From Adiantum capillus-veneris (lineage: Eukaryota; Streptophyta; Polypodiopsida; Polypodiales; Pteridaceae), in assembly GCA_014529385.2 (NCBI GenBank), contig CM043949.1, forward strand, positions 142,421,858 through 142,485,857: a stretch of 64,000 nt of DNA, written 5' to 3'. Made by a program: the position numbers and the translations under genes. The notes beneath the pieces are model-generated. The model saw only the letters and a program-made list of their open reading frames with translations. It was not told the DNA's origin and searched no databases. Below are positions 42,950 through 52,526 of the stretch, one piece after another (within the stretch, counting starts at the first letter, position 1; every line of letters begins with the position of its first letter).

Positions 42950-43280
42950 TCGAATTGTATTCCATGGCCAGCTCATGAAGACATGACACATGTGTAAAGC
43001 AATGCCTTGGCCAATATACATGTTAAATGAGGTGTTGGAAAAGAGGTCCGATTGGAGAAAGAAGTCATGCTTGGTGGTGCTTTGGAATGCAGACCAATGA
43101 CGGCGATAACATAACAATGTTGAGCTACTGCTATGCTTAGCATTGCCTTAGGTGATGTATACGCCGAATTTGATGCCGTCATGAAAGCACATTAAGATCT
43201 TGATAAGTTTTGAATATTTAACAGGGCAATGTCTTAGCCAGTATACACACCAAATGTGATGCCTTTATTTAGGCCCACCC
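42950..43280 (+). pseudogene. PPR relic, plus strand
   Basis: GCAATGCCTTGGCCAATATA near 43000 followed by a GGTGTTGGAAAAG-type stretch and, near 43225, GGGCAATGTCTTAGCCAG (GNVLASIHTKCDA) resemble the NALVxMYxKCG block of PPR proteins. Frames shift and stops occur throughout. A small relic, unrelated in strand to the tract at 37780-39930. Confidence 0.45.
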
Positions 43281-44490
43281 AAGAGCCAATTAAAAAGGCC
43301 GCCCGCCCACAATGAGCTCAGAGGCCGCCCAAGGGCCAACTAAATAGGCCGCCCATTGTAAACAAAATAGGGCTTAACAAGGAACAAGGCATCACTCGAA
43401 TGGCATCGTCGAAGAAGCGAATGACGCTCAGAAGCTCTTGGCGCTTCAGTTCGGCCCCGCCATCACAAGGTTTCACGCAGGTCCATCCCGGCCATGCGAT
43501 GTCATCAAGGAGCCATGCCCATTAGCGATATCGCTAATGGGTTGGCCGAAAATAGAAGGGGCACTTTCCCATGCAGTCCAAGGACGGCTATCATAAAAAA
43601 CAGGAGGCGGCTCTCATTTGGGCTCTCTTATTCATTCATTCTCTTCTCTCCCGGGAAGACAGCTAGAGGCCTTGAACTCTTTAACCCAAGCTCCATTATA
43701 ATCCTAATACTAATCTTAAGCTAAACTCCTAAGCCATCTCTAATCTAAATTCCATGGCCGCTCCTTAGCTAGCTCCTTAGCTAAGCTCCAAAGCTTATTC
43801 GAATCCTAAGCTTCTAAGCCGCTAATGCAAACCTTGCTAAACCAACTGTAATCAAATCCTCATAAGCCCATTCGAATTCCATTTTAAGCCTCCATGTCCA
43901 TTGAAATCCTATCCTAAGCTTGCAAGTCTAATCCAAACCTTCCTTCACCCATCATAAGCCTAAACTAAGCTCCCATATCCATAGCCAAAGAGAAGATCAA
44001 GCTCCCATATCCATAGCCGAAGAGAAGATCAAGCTCTCTCTCGACCTTGAGGCGAGAGAGGGAGAACAAAGAAGATCAAGGCAAGCTTGGTAGACCAACT
44101 AAGGCAAAGGGGCACGTACCGTCATATTCGGTACTGTTATCATCGTATTGGACATTGTCATCATCATTGAAGTTTAATTTTCTAAATTAGCACCTGGATT
44201 AAGGCAGGTTAAACCATGTAAGGAGCATAAACTCTTCCATTAACATTTGGTTACGGAGGGGTACTGTTAATTATTTGTTTTGAGTTATCAAGCTTCAGAA
44301 TCTGGTTCAAGCTATCTGTTTTAAGCTCTGTCTCCATTAATTGTGTCTGTTGCAGCTCTCTTCCTCGCACCTCTCGCAGCCAGAGGCTTCGTGCCTTCCC
44401 GACTCACCTTCCGAACACAAATCCCCCGACAACCTTTCATAGCTAGCTCCAAAAACTTCTAGGGCAAGCGTTTGGAGCGAGCTTTTTTTT

Positions 44491-44491
<1 letters not shown>
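43281..44491. other. Stretch without genes; short repeats and one palindrome
   Basis: GGCCGCCC recurs near 43300-43350. A 24-bp perfect palindrome lies at 43518-43541. TAAGCT-like words recur between 43690 and 43960. A 32-bp unit with GCTCCCATATCCATAGCC is repeated twice at 43967-44030. It may be an unrecognised LTR. Confidence 0.45.

Positions 44492-44554
<63 letters not shown>
44492..44554. repeat. (CT)n microsatellite
   Basis: About 63 bp of pure CT. Confidence 0.98.
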
Positions 44555-44557
<3 letters not shown>

Positions 44558-44937
44558 CGCTCGTACAAGCATATAATAATGACTACATCGCAAACAAAAA
44601 ATTCTTTACATGATGGTGACAATAAAATCAAGATAAATATGGCAAGCTAATACAAGCTCATAGCATGCCAGGTATATCATCTTAATACCTTCAGATATAC
44701 AAACAAATTCAATGGCTGATATTATCCCAGGTGACCATATGGTGTGACTTTGAAAAACTCAACTTTCTTTATGCATTATGATGGCAAAGAGAAACATAAA
44801 GGTTTTGACCAAAAAAACCAAACCTTACCTCATTGGCTACTTGGACACAACCCAACATCTCTCTCTCCCATTTTCCCTCCCTCTCTATCTCTCTCTCCCA
44901 TTTTCCCTCCCTCTCTATCTCTTTCTCCCCCTTCTCT

Positions 44938-44940
<3 letters not shown>
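44555..44940. other. Stretch without genes
   Basis: Includes a duplicated TCTCTCTCCCATTTTCCC unit near 44864-44918. Nothing coding. Confidence 0.5.

Positions 44941-45002
<62 letters not shown>
44941..45002. repeat. (TG)n microsatellite abutting the LTR of element D
   Basis: About 62 bp of pure TG ending exactly where the D LTR (TGTTAAAACC) begins. Element D may have inserted into it. Confidence 0.95.
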
Positions 45003-45007
<5 letters not shown>

Positions 45008-45557
45008 AAACCTCACGCACATTTCTATCACCTACAATGGGCGTTGTATTATTTATTTGGTAGAGTCAGGTACCGGGCTTGTCGGTCCAATAGGAAAAGG
45101 GTAAGAGTGATCATCGATGCGAGGCGCACTCTAACTGGAACATTCAAGGGATTAGTTGGCTAAGCATGGGCGCCCAAGTGTGAATGGGGCGAGCTCATAT
45201 AAAAGTCAATTAAACCAAAAATTCACTCATTCACTCATTTATGCAATTGAAGAGTGCTCTTGCTCCATCTCCATCTTCTTCTTCTTCATCTCCTTGTGTG
45301 TGTGTGTGTGTGTATGTGTGCGATCGAGCATTGCGACGGCACGATTACAGCGAGGCAATTGAGCGTGGCGTAGCGGCATCTCCCTCTTCTTCGTGACAAG
45401 GAATGCTCCACGACAGCAAGCATAGAGCGGTGAGTGACACACCATCGTCTTCTTTGAGCTTACTAGTTTAGGTTAGTTGCGTGCTTGGAGCCATCTGTGG
45501 CTCGCACATAGTGTATTGGCAAGTTCCTTGCATTGACAAGTGCGACATACGCGCACA
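45003..45557 (+). repeat. 5' LTR of element D
   Basis: About 555 bp with a TATA-like CATATAAAAG at 45196-45205 and a short TG microsatellite (about 45295-45315). The 3' edge is set by the PBS and is uncertain by a few bases. Confidence 0.85.
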
Positions 45558-45561
45558 TTTT

Positions 45562-45579
45562 TGGCGCCATTGTCGGGGA
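45562..45579 (+). other. Primer-binding site of element D (tRNA-Asp type)
   Basis: TGGCGCCATTGTCGGGGA, two differences from the usual plant tRNA-Asp complement and the same class as element B. Confidence 0.85.
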
Positions 45580-46287
45580 ATGCCATACACTAAGGTTGAA
45601 TGGCACTCTGTGCTTCTTTTGTGGTGCAATTTCAATTGTAGGATGGGTAGGGAAGGAAGGTGTGTGTGTTGAGAAGAAGGATTTTGTTTTTGCTAATGTG
45701 TATTTCTTTGTTAATGAAGTTTTGAAAGGTACTGTGTTTTCCATGTAATGTATTAATGTTGTTAGTTCTATGTAATGCAAAGTACAGTAAGTAGGAAGTA
45801 GATCTGTTAGAGCTAATGAAGTGTGTTACTGTGTAACAGTAGGTGTATTAGTTGTAAGTAGGAATGTAGAGTGTGTGTGTGCTCGCGCGCAGGCCGCGGA
45901 GACCTTATCCCAAAAAAACAAAAACTGAAAAAAAAAGATGTAAAGGTAGGACCGGGATCGGAGATATCTCCCAAACCCAATCCCAGACCCAAGCCCAAGC
46001 TCACACTCAGGCTCAGGCCTCAGTCGCCCTTTAAAATTACATATTTTAGCCTCACATGTAGCTAAAAGTCGACTTTTTTGAGGACCAACGGAGCTTCAGA
46101 TGATCGAACGTTGTGCTGTAAAGCACACCACGACCCTCTGAGTGATACGTTCATTTCGAGCTATCACACGCTTTAATCAAAAACCGACCATTAAAAAACA
46201 TTAAAAAAACGAGTGAAAACGGACGCCTAAAAGTAAGTGGTTAATCTTCGAGGTTATTCGCCGACGCTTGTAGAGTGCCAAAGGCAC
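45580..46287 (+). other. Leader of element D
   Basis: About 700 bases without a recognised ORF or the palindrome seen in element B. Short GGCTCAGGC/CAAGCCC-like inverted words lie near 45975-46020. Confidence 0.5.
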
Positions 46288-48156
46288 ATGCATCTGCGCT
46301 TTGGTCGTGTGCTAGAGGCGAAGCAACTAGAGAGAATTTTGACTTACGTGAGTTCTCATTATCCACCTACCTTAGGTTCCGGGCCCTTGTCGGGGACCCT
46401 AGGTAGTACAAACCAAGACCCAAACATAGCGGCTAGTGACTCTTCCTCTGACTACGACTTCATGGAGGGTTTCTCAATGCCTAATCCCGATAGCTCAAGC
46501 CAAGACATGCATGCCATGGGTCCCCGATCCGGGCCGAGCGTGCCTAGCCGCTTGAAGGAAACCTTTAGTAGAGCCACTCGCTCCGAACATGGAGCTAATG
46601 ATGTAAATGAGGGGGGTGGGGAAGTAAATTCGCCATTCATGACCAACGTAGACCCTATGCCCTTAGAGAGTGTGCACGTGAATACTCCATTCATTGCACC
46701 CCCTGACTCTTCAGAGTTATTTCCCTCCGAGGTTATATTACCTGATGGTAGAAGCCTTGCCAAAGTGCAAGAGGTTGAGCGATATATCATTGCCGCTAGG
46801 GAAAAGGAAGTCGAGAGCTTACGCAAGGCGGAGCAACAAAGAGAGTTAAAAGCGAAAGCCCCTATGTCAATATCCTTGCTAAGAGAGCAATCAAGTGCTC
46901 CTGACTTAGCAACCGCTAAGGGCCAACCCCTAGAAAGCAACATTGCATCTAGCTCAAAGGACACCCCTAGCACCTCAATCCTAGATGGAGCATTCCTAAA
47001 TGAGAGCTGGGAGTACAAACTACAAACGGAAACTCTAACTAACCTATACACAGATCACACCTATCACGTGGGTTGGTCAGATGTCCTACAATCCACAATG
47101 GGTGCTACTAGTGTGGAGGATCAACAACAAAGAGTTTGTGAGGACATCCATAGGGTCATTGAGTTAGAGAGACAGAACAAGGGGATCAACATGCCTTCAA
47201 TGGGTCTCATGAGATTCTTGGATACAGAAAAGGCTAAAAAACCGACCTTATCACAAATGGAGACTCCCTCGGTAAGTCCGATGGATCTCCCATATGCTGT
47301 TTCGCCAGGGGTCTCGATGCAATCTGAGCCCACAAGTATTAGCTTTACCTTTCCAAGTCTAGCTCATCTTTTTCTTGATGACACCACGGCTACCATGCCT
47401 ACCCCAATTATGGGCATGCCGAGAAACACGCCATGGACTTCATTTGTTAGTAAAGCACCACTACATGGTATCTCAATGCCTACAACAGTACCTACAAGTG
47501 TGTACCAATCGTATGCACCTATGGGTCATCGCACTCATGTAGTCCCTACCCCTCCCATTGTTTCAACTACCTATGCTCCACAACCACAACACCCAAGCTC
47601 TTATTTCCATGGGATTATACCGGTTAGCATTAGCATGTCACATACGACGTCTGCTATGCCGAGGACCACACATATGAACTTTGGGCCACCACATGGCACA
47701 ACATCGTACCCAACGTGGAACCCAAGGGCTTCTTATGTGCCAAGCCCAATGCCAATACCCACTCCACATGTAGTCTCTGGAGTGCCTTCACCCACGGTGC
47801 CTGCTCACTTAGGTGACTTGGCAACATTTGCTCAAGCTATTGGTCGATCTATTGCTGAGAATATGCGTAACACACCTGATAGAGAACCTAGAATTAAGGC
47901 AATACAAATAGCCAAGCTCACACAAAAATTTAGCGGAGACAGGGATGTGAGAAAGCATATCGAAGTGTTTGAACAAATAAGCGATTCTCTAGGAGAACAC
48001 GATGACCCGCATAAGAGTAATGCTTTAAGCCTAACCTTAAGTTGGAAGGCAAGGGATTGGTATAGAACCCTAAGGGTGGAAGAAAAAACAATTTACCCTA
48101 CTCTTAGGAGACTGTTCTTGAAAGAATACATACGAGAGGGAGTGCTTTGGGTGTAG
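46288..48156 (+). CDS. Element D Gag, N-terminal part
   Basis: The ATG at 46288 (MHLRFGRVLEAKQLERIL) is the first in a frame open for 622 codons. The N-terminal half is Ser/Pro-rich with an acidic start. Around residues 200-260 a helical stretch with EKEVESLRKAEQQRELKA follows. Residues about 390-540 are rich in Pro, Thr and Met (MGMPRNTPWTSFVSKAP and many MPTP-type words). The capsid domain then starts: IAKLTQKFSGDRDVRKHIE, LGEHDDPHKSNALSLTLS, WYRTLRVEEKTIYPTLRR. It breaks at 48156 in mid-capsid; the rest is in the next frame. The N-terminal region is unusually long for a gypsy Gag. Confidence 0.82.
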   Translation: MHLRFGRVLEAKQLERILTYVSSHYPPTLGSGPLSGTLGSTNQDPNIAASDSSSDYDFMEGFSMPNPDSSSQDMHAMGPRSGPSVPSRLKETFSRATRSEHGANDVNEGGGEVNSPFMTNVDPMPLESVHVNTPFIAPPDSSELFPSEVILPDGRSLAKVQEVERYIIAAREKEVESLRKAEQQRELKAKAPMSISLLREQSSAPDLATAKGQPLESNIASSSKDTPSTSILDGAFLNESWEYKLQTETLTNLYTDHTYHVGWSDVLQSTMGATSVEDQQQRVCEDIHRVIELERQNKGINMPSMGLMRFLDTEKAKKPTLSQMETPSVSPMDLPYAVSPGVSMQSEPTSISFTFPSLAHLFLDDTTATMPTPIMGMPRNTPWTSFVSKAPLHGISMPTTVPTSVYQSYAPMGHRTHVVPTPPIVSTTYAPQPQHPSSYFHGIIPVSISMSHTTSAMPRTTHMNFGPPHGTTSYPTWNPRASYVPSPMPIPTPHVVSGVPSPTVPAHLGDLATFAQAIGRSIAENMRNTPDREPRIKAIQIAKLTQKFSGDRDVRKHIEVFEQISDSLGEHDDPHKSNALSLTLSWKARDWYRTLRVEEKTIYPTLRRLFLKEYIREGVLWV

Positions 48157-48706
48157 CCTCTCAGCTCCAGAAAGCCCAACGAGAGGAAGGAGAGTCGGTG
48201 AGAGACTTTTTTAGTCTCTTGAAGCATTTGAATTCTTGTTGTAATCCAAATGAGCGCTTCAATAATAATCAATTGCTTGATAGATTCATTAGGGGATTAC
48301 GACATGAGGATATCTACAATGGCCTAGTCATTAGAGGTATCACCACTTGGGAAGCAGTCACCACCAATGCAATTCAATTGGAGGATAATTTAATGATTCA
48401 AGGAGAAAGACTGTCTGTTGAGCCTAAATCTATTAGCTCGCAAGCATCAGGGCATCAGCCAATGACCTTAAAGCCTATTGCTAAGGAGCCAAGGATATAT
48501 GAGATGACTTTAGCATATCTCACCAAGGCTATTCAAGAGAGTCTTAGAGACAATCGTGCTCCACAAAACAATCATATGTATCCAAGAAGGGAGCAACAAT
48601 GGTGCTCAATATGCTATGGAACGCATAGTACCAGTAAATGCCCTACTTTTAGAGTAAAATTCAATGGGAATTGCAATGCCTGTGGAAGGTATGGTCTCAA
48701 GCTAAG
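48147..48706 (+). CDS. Element D Gag, capsid C-terminus and first knuckle
   Basis: This frame completes the capsid: QLQKAQREEGESVRDFFSLL, NQLLDRFIRGLRHEDIYNG and ITTWEAVTTNAIQLED. It then has CSICYGTHSTSKC (CX2CX3HX4C, the spacing of the second knuckle in element B) and the start of a second knuckle CNACGRYG. A one-base loss just before 48700 breaks that knuckle, and copia E inserts at 48707. The shift between 46288-48156 and this frame cuts the capsid, so it is a lesion rather than a programmed site. The C-terminal residues beyond 48706 come from the LTR of E. Confidence 0.8.
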
Positions 48707-48897
48707 TGTTGGGGTATAAAGCCCAATGTGGTCGCCCAGGTAAGTGGGCGGCCCGCCAGGTATGTACACATATTCTTTTGTAAAAACCTAATAAGAACTC
48801 ACTATGCTCTACACATTACAGTAGAGCGAGTTCACCATATCGTCGTGCTCTTCTTCTCGCACTCTCTCTCCGTCACAATTCCGATCGTACTCCTTCA
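48707..48897 (+). repeat. 5' LTR of element E
   Basis: 191 bp, starting TGTTGGGGTATAAAG and ending CTCCTTCA. About 12 differences from the 3' LTR, most of them clustered near the 3' end. Confidence 0.93.
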
Positions 48898-48899
48898 AC

Positions 48900-48911
48900 T
48901 GGTATCAGAGC
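48900..48911 (+). other. Primer-binding site of element E (tRNA-Met type)
   Basis: TGGTATCAGAGC, two bases after the LTR. Confidence 0.95.
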
Positions 48912-49933
48912 TCAAATTGAGGCTCGGGGCAGCATTTGCACGTAGCCAGAGTCACCTACTCAGATTGGAGTGAGATTCGACAGGCGAAGACACGGCCCCA
49001 AATCTCGGCCATCTCGACCACCGTTCGGCTTCAACAAAGTTCTGCGCAGGCCAATTTCGACTGCGTGGTCTCGACGGGTGCAGATCCGACTTTGCAAATT
49101 TGGGGTTTCAACCTACGACTATAGGTGCTGAGGATATCTGCACTTCCAAAGTGCTGATTTGTGGTTGTCTACACATCGAAGGATGGCTCACAGTTCTTGG
49201 AGGCGTGTCACATACGACACGGGCACATCTACACACAGACTGTAGGCGACATCCACTAGTTCATCAGGTAGCTTGTGTTTGCTGTTTGATATTCCAGATT
49301 TCATCCTGACATTGCAGGTACTTCCACATGGGATGTATTTTCAGAGATGATGTATGTCTGTTGAGGGTTTGTTGGCTGTGAATCACGCAGCAAACAACCG
49401 CCGCAGCGGTTCAGCATACAGTGGGAAATTTGTGGATGTATGACTTTGTGGGAAGTCTATGTACTGTCAGATTTACTACAGCCTTTGTTGAGGGTCGAGT
49501 GAGGTTTTATTGAGCTGGGGGATTCTCGAATGTTGAGATCCTTTCGGTGATACAGGTCTTGGAGCGATCCCTCGAGCACCCTTAGATAGGCAGCTAGGAT
49601 GTATTGACTGTGAGTTAGACAGTTGGGATTGCATCTTTGCTTTACTGCCGTTGAGGCATTGTCGCAGTTTATGCTTACAGGACAGTCAGAGACAGTACAG
49701 GTGCAGGACAGGTTTACCCACAGCTTACAGTGTCAGAGAGACAGTGTTTTTTGAGCTATTTTTTGGTCTGTTTTTTAGTACACCAGAGCCATTTTACAAA
49801 GGAGACTCTGCCGAAATTTATGCAGAATCTGAAGCTTTCTTGGTTCATTTGACAGGTTGAATTCAGAGGTCAGTTTACAGGGGAAACTCTGCCGAATTTT
49901 TCCCAGGAAAGTAAACTACTGTGAAGCGTAGCT
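48912..49933 (+). other. Leader of element E
   Basis: About 1 kb, long for a copia leader, with no recognised coding content. Short repeated phrases such as AGACAGTACAGGTGC and GGGAAACTCTGCCGAA occur. Confidence 0.55.
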
Positions 49934-50260
49934 ATGGCTGGATCACAGGACACTGCTCTTTACAATATCAAGAAGCTGGATGGAACCAATTTCCCATTGT
50001 GGAAGCAGCAGATTTGGCACGTGTTGGTACAAAAGAAGCAGATAAAACCTATAAAGCTCAAGGGGATAAAACCAGAAGATATGGACGAAGATGAATGGAG
50101 TGACATGGATGAATTGGCACTTCCTACCATTATACTGACTTTGGCAAAAAGCGTTTACTTCAATGTAGCAGACGAGATGTCGGCTTATGAAGCATGGACA
50201 AAGCTGAGTGACCTTATGAAGCGTTTACTTCAATGTAGCAGACGAGATGTCAGCTTATGA
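49934..50260 (+). CDS. Element E Gag N-terminus (frameshifted)
   Basis: The ATG at 49934 opens MAGSQDTALYNIKKLDGTNF, followed by PLWKQQIWHVLVQKKQ, the typical start of copia Gag (LxGxNFxxWKxxI). It runs about 95 codons to a 70-bp tandem duplication (50149-50288) that changes frame. The rest of the polyprotein is in the frame of 50340-53987. Removing one copy would restore the frame, because 70 is one more than a multiple of three and the two frames differ by one. Confidence 0.88.
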   Translation: MAGSQDTALYNIKKLDGTNFPLWKQQIWHVLVQKKQIKPIKLKGIKPEDMDEDEWSDMDELALPTIILTLAKSVYFNVADEMSAYEAWTKLSDLMKRLLQCSRRDVSL

Positions 50261-50288
50261 AGCATGGACAAAGCTGAGTGACCTTTAT
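50149..50288 (+). repeat. 70-bp tandem duplication in the gag of E
   Basis: Copies start at 50149 and 50219 with AAGCGTTTACTTCAATG. They differ at one base (TCGGC against TCAGC) plus a T insertion at the end. Confidence 0.95.
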
Positions 50289-50339
50289 GAGAAGCAGAGT
50301 GCAGCTTTATAGGTATACTGGCTTAAGAAGCTTGTTGAC

Positions 50340-52526
50340 TTGAAGATGAAAGAAGGGACACCTATATCCAATCATCTTAATGAATTGAACACCATCTACA
50401 GTCAGTTGTCAGCTCAAGGTGTCAAGTTTGATGAACCTGTTAGAGCTATGTTCTTGTTGATCACATTGCCGAAAAGTTGGGACACTTTTTGCACAACTTT
50501 GAGTAATTCTGCACCTCCAGATGGTTTGACCATAGCAAGTGTAGAAGGCAGTCTGCTTACTGAAGAAACCAATAGAAAGACAATGGAGAAAGGCAAAGGA
50601 ACATCCTTAGTTTTCAGGGGAAGGACCAAAGAAAAGTACAAAGGTGGAAAGAGGAATCAGTCTCGTAGCAAGTCCCGCAGTGCTGAAGGCAAGAGTGACA
50701 TAGAATGCTACCATTGTGGCAAGAAGGGTCATATGAAAAGAGACTGCAGAGAATGGAAAGCAGAAAAAGGCAAAGAGAAAGCTGAAGACCATGGTGAGAA
50801 GAACAAGTCCTCAGTGAAGATTCAAGAAATAAATGTGACAAACACTGTTGCAGAGGATGACAGTCTAGTGTCAGGAGACATCTACTTCTTGAAGAATACA
50901 ATGGACTCAGCTCTTCTTACAGCATCTGATGGACATGCACTGAGTGACTGGATTATAGACTCAGGGGCATCACTTCATGTGTCTCCAAACAAGGAGTGGT
51001 TTACCTCTTATGTGACCACTAAAGATCATGTTTGGCTAGGCAATGGGCAGACATGTGAGATCTTAGGTGTTGGAGATGTTCAATTGAAGTTTCAGAATGG
51101 CTCTTCTTTCACGTTGAAGAATATGAGACATGTTCCCGCAATTACAAAGAGCTTGATCAACACAGGTTTACTTGATGATGCTGGCTACGTCACCACTTTT
51201 GGACAAAACATGTGGAAGATATCCAAGGGTTCTATGACAGTAGCACATGGAGTAAAGTCTGGCGGACTTTACATGATTTATGTATCAAATGTCTCTAAAA
51301 ATGTAATCAATGTAACCGAACAGCCGAACGTTTCTTTGTGGCATAGCCGGTTAGGACATATGTCCAAGAAGGGAATGGAAATCTTGTCTCGTTCTGGTTA
51401 TTTTCCTGGCTTGTCATTTAATGATTTTGAATTCTGTGAACATTGTTTGTATGGTAAGCAAACACAGCAGCCACATAAGCATAGAAGCAATAAAAGAGAT
51501 ACACAGTTGGCACTTGTTCATAGTGATTTGTGTGGACCTATGCCTAACCTATCTCTAGGGGGAGCTTCTTACTTTATGACATTTATAGATGATTACTCAA
51601 GGAAAGTATGGGTTTACTTTGTCAAGCACAAGGATGAAGCCTTTAGTGTTTTCAAAACGTTTGTGACACTTGTGGAGAATCAGAGTGGCAAGAAGCTTAA
51701 ATGCTTACGCACTGACAATGGTGGAGAGTATGTTTCAAAGGCCTTTCAGGACTTTTGTGAGTCAAAAGGTATAAAACGTGAACTTACTGCTCCTTACAAT
51801 CCTCCTCAAAATGGTGTTGCTGAGAGGATGAATAGGACCATACAAGAGAAGGTCAGAAGTATGTTGTCTAATGCACAGCTGCCAAATGGGTTTTGGGTTG
51901 AAGTTGTATCAACATTTGTTCATCTTATTAATAGATCTCCTAGCAAGGTTTTGCAGAGGGATTTAGTGGCAGAGATGGTATGGCCAGGCAAGGTGCCCTC
52001 ATACAAGCATCTCAGAGTCTTTGGCTGTGAGGCATATACTCACGTTGCAAAGGAATTTAGGAACAAACTTGAGCCAAAGAGTAGAAAGTGCATCTTTCTA
52101 GGCTATGGTAATTCTGGTGAGATGGGGTACAGACTTTGGGATCCCAAATCCAGAAAGGTTATCCACATCAATGATGTTCACTTTAATGAATCCAAATATC
52201 ATTCTAAACCAGAGAGGGTTGATGAGATTAGAAGAGTTGTCTTCCAAGAAGATGGACATGCACGTGCAAGACAAAATGTCAGGGCTCAAGAGGAGCAAGG
52301 ACAGGATAGAGTGGAACCACAGGTTGTGGCTGAGCCTGAGCCACCTATTGTGCGTAGATCTGGATGTATCACGCGACCTCCTGATAGGTTTTTTCCATCT
52401 ATGAACTATGTCATGTTGACTGATTGCAATGAGCCTTCATGTTACAAGGAAGCAATGCAAATGAAGGACTCCGGGAATTGGCAATTGGCCATGCAGTCAG
52501 AGATGATAGCTCTGCATAAAAACTAG
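50340..52526 (+). CDS. Element E polyprotein: Gag C-terminus, protease, integrase
   Basis: A frame of 728 codons ending at TAG 52524-52526. It includes the gag C-terminus, a CCHC knuckle CYHCGKKGHMKRDC, protease WIIDSGASLHV, integrase HHCC (LWHSRLGHMSKKG, FCEHCLYGKQ) and core (LVHSDLCGP, CLRTDNGGEY, NGVAERMNR). It breaks at the start of the RT by a TAG where the family usually has a codon for Gln or a similar residue. A TAG near 50310 also precedes this frame. Pro, Gag and integrase motifs look otherwise complete. Confidence 0.93.
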   Translation: MKMKEGTPISNHLNELNTIYSQLSAQGVKFDEPVRAMFLLITLPKSWDTFCTTLSNSAPPDGLTIASVEGSLLTEETNRKTMEKGKGTSLVFRGRTKEKYKGGKRNQSRSKSRSAEGKSDIECYHCGKKGHMKRDCREWKAEKGKEKAEDHGEKNKSSVKIQEINVTNTVAEDDSLVSGDIYFLKNTMDSALLTASDGHALSDWIIDSGASLHVSPNKEWFTSYVTTKDHVWLGNGQTCEILGVGDVQLKFQNGSSFTLKNMRHVPAITKSLINTGLLDDAGYVTTFGQNMWKISKGSMTVAHGVKSGGLYMIYVSNVSKNVINVTEQPNVSLWHSRLGHMSKKGMEILSRSGYFPGLSFNDFEFCEHCLYGKQTQQPHKHRSNKRDTQLALVHSDLCGPMPNLSLGGASYFMTFIDDYSRKVWVYFVKHKDEAFSVFKTFVTLVENQSGKKLKCLRTDNGGEYVSKAFQDFCESKGIKRELTAPYNPPQNGVAERMNRTIQEKVRSMLSNAQLPNGFWVEVVSTFVHLINRSPSKVLQRDLVAEMVWPGKVPSYKHLRVFGCEAYTHVAKEFRNKLEPKSRKCIFLGYGNSGEMGYRLWDPKSRKVIHINDVHFNESKYHSKPERVDEIRRVVFQEDGHARARQNVRAQEEQGQDRVEPQVVAEPEPPIVRRSGCITRPPDRFFPSMNYVMLTDCNEPSCYKEAMQMKDSGNWQLAMQSEMIALHKN

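Noticed and set aside
46452-47051. 199-codon antisense ORF
   Set aside because: Mirror frame of the D gag with Ser/Leu-rich composition and no domain.
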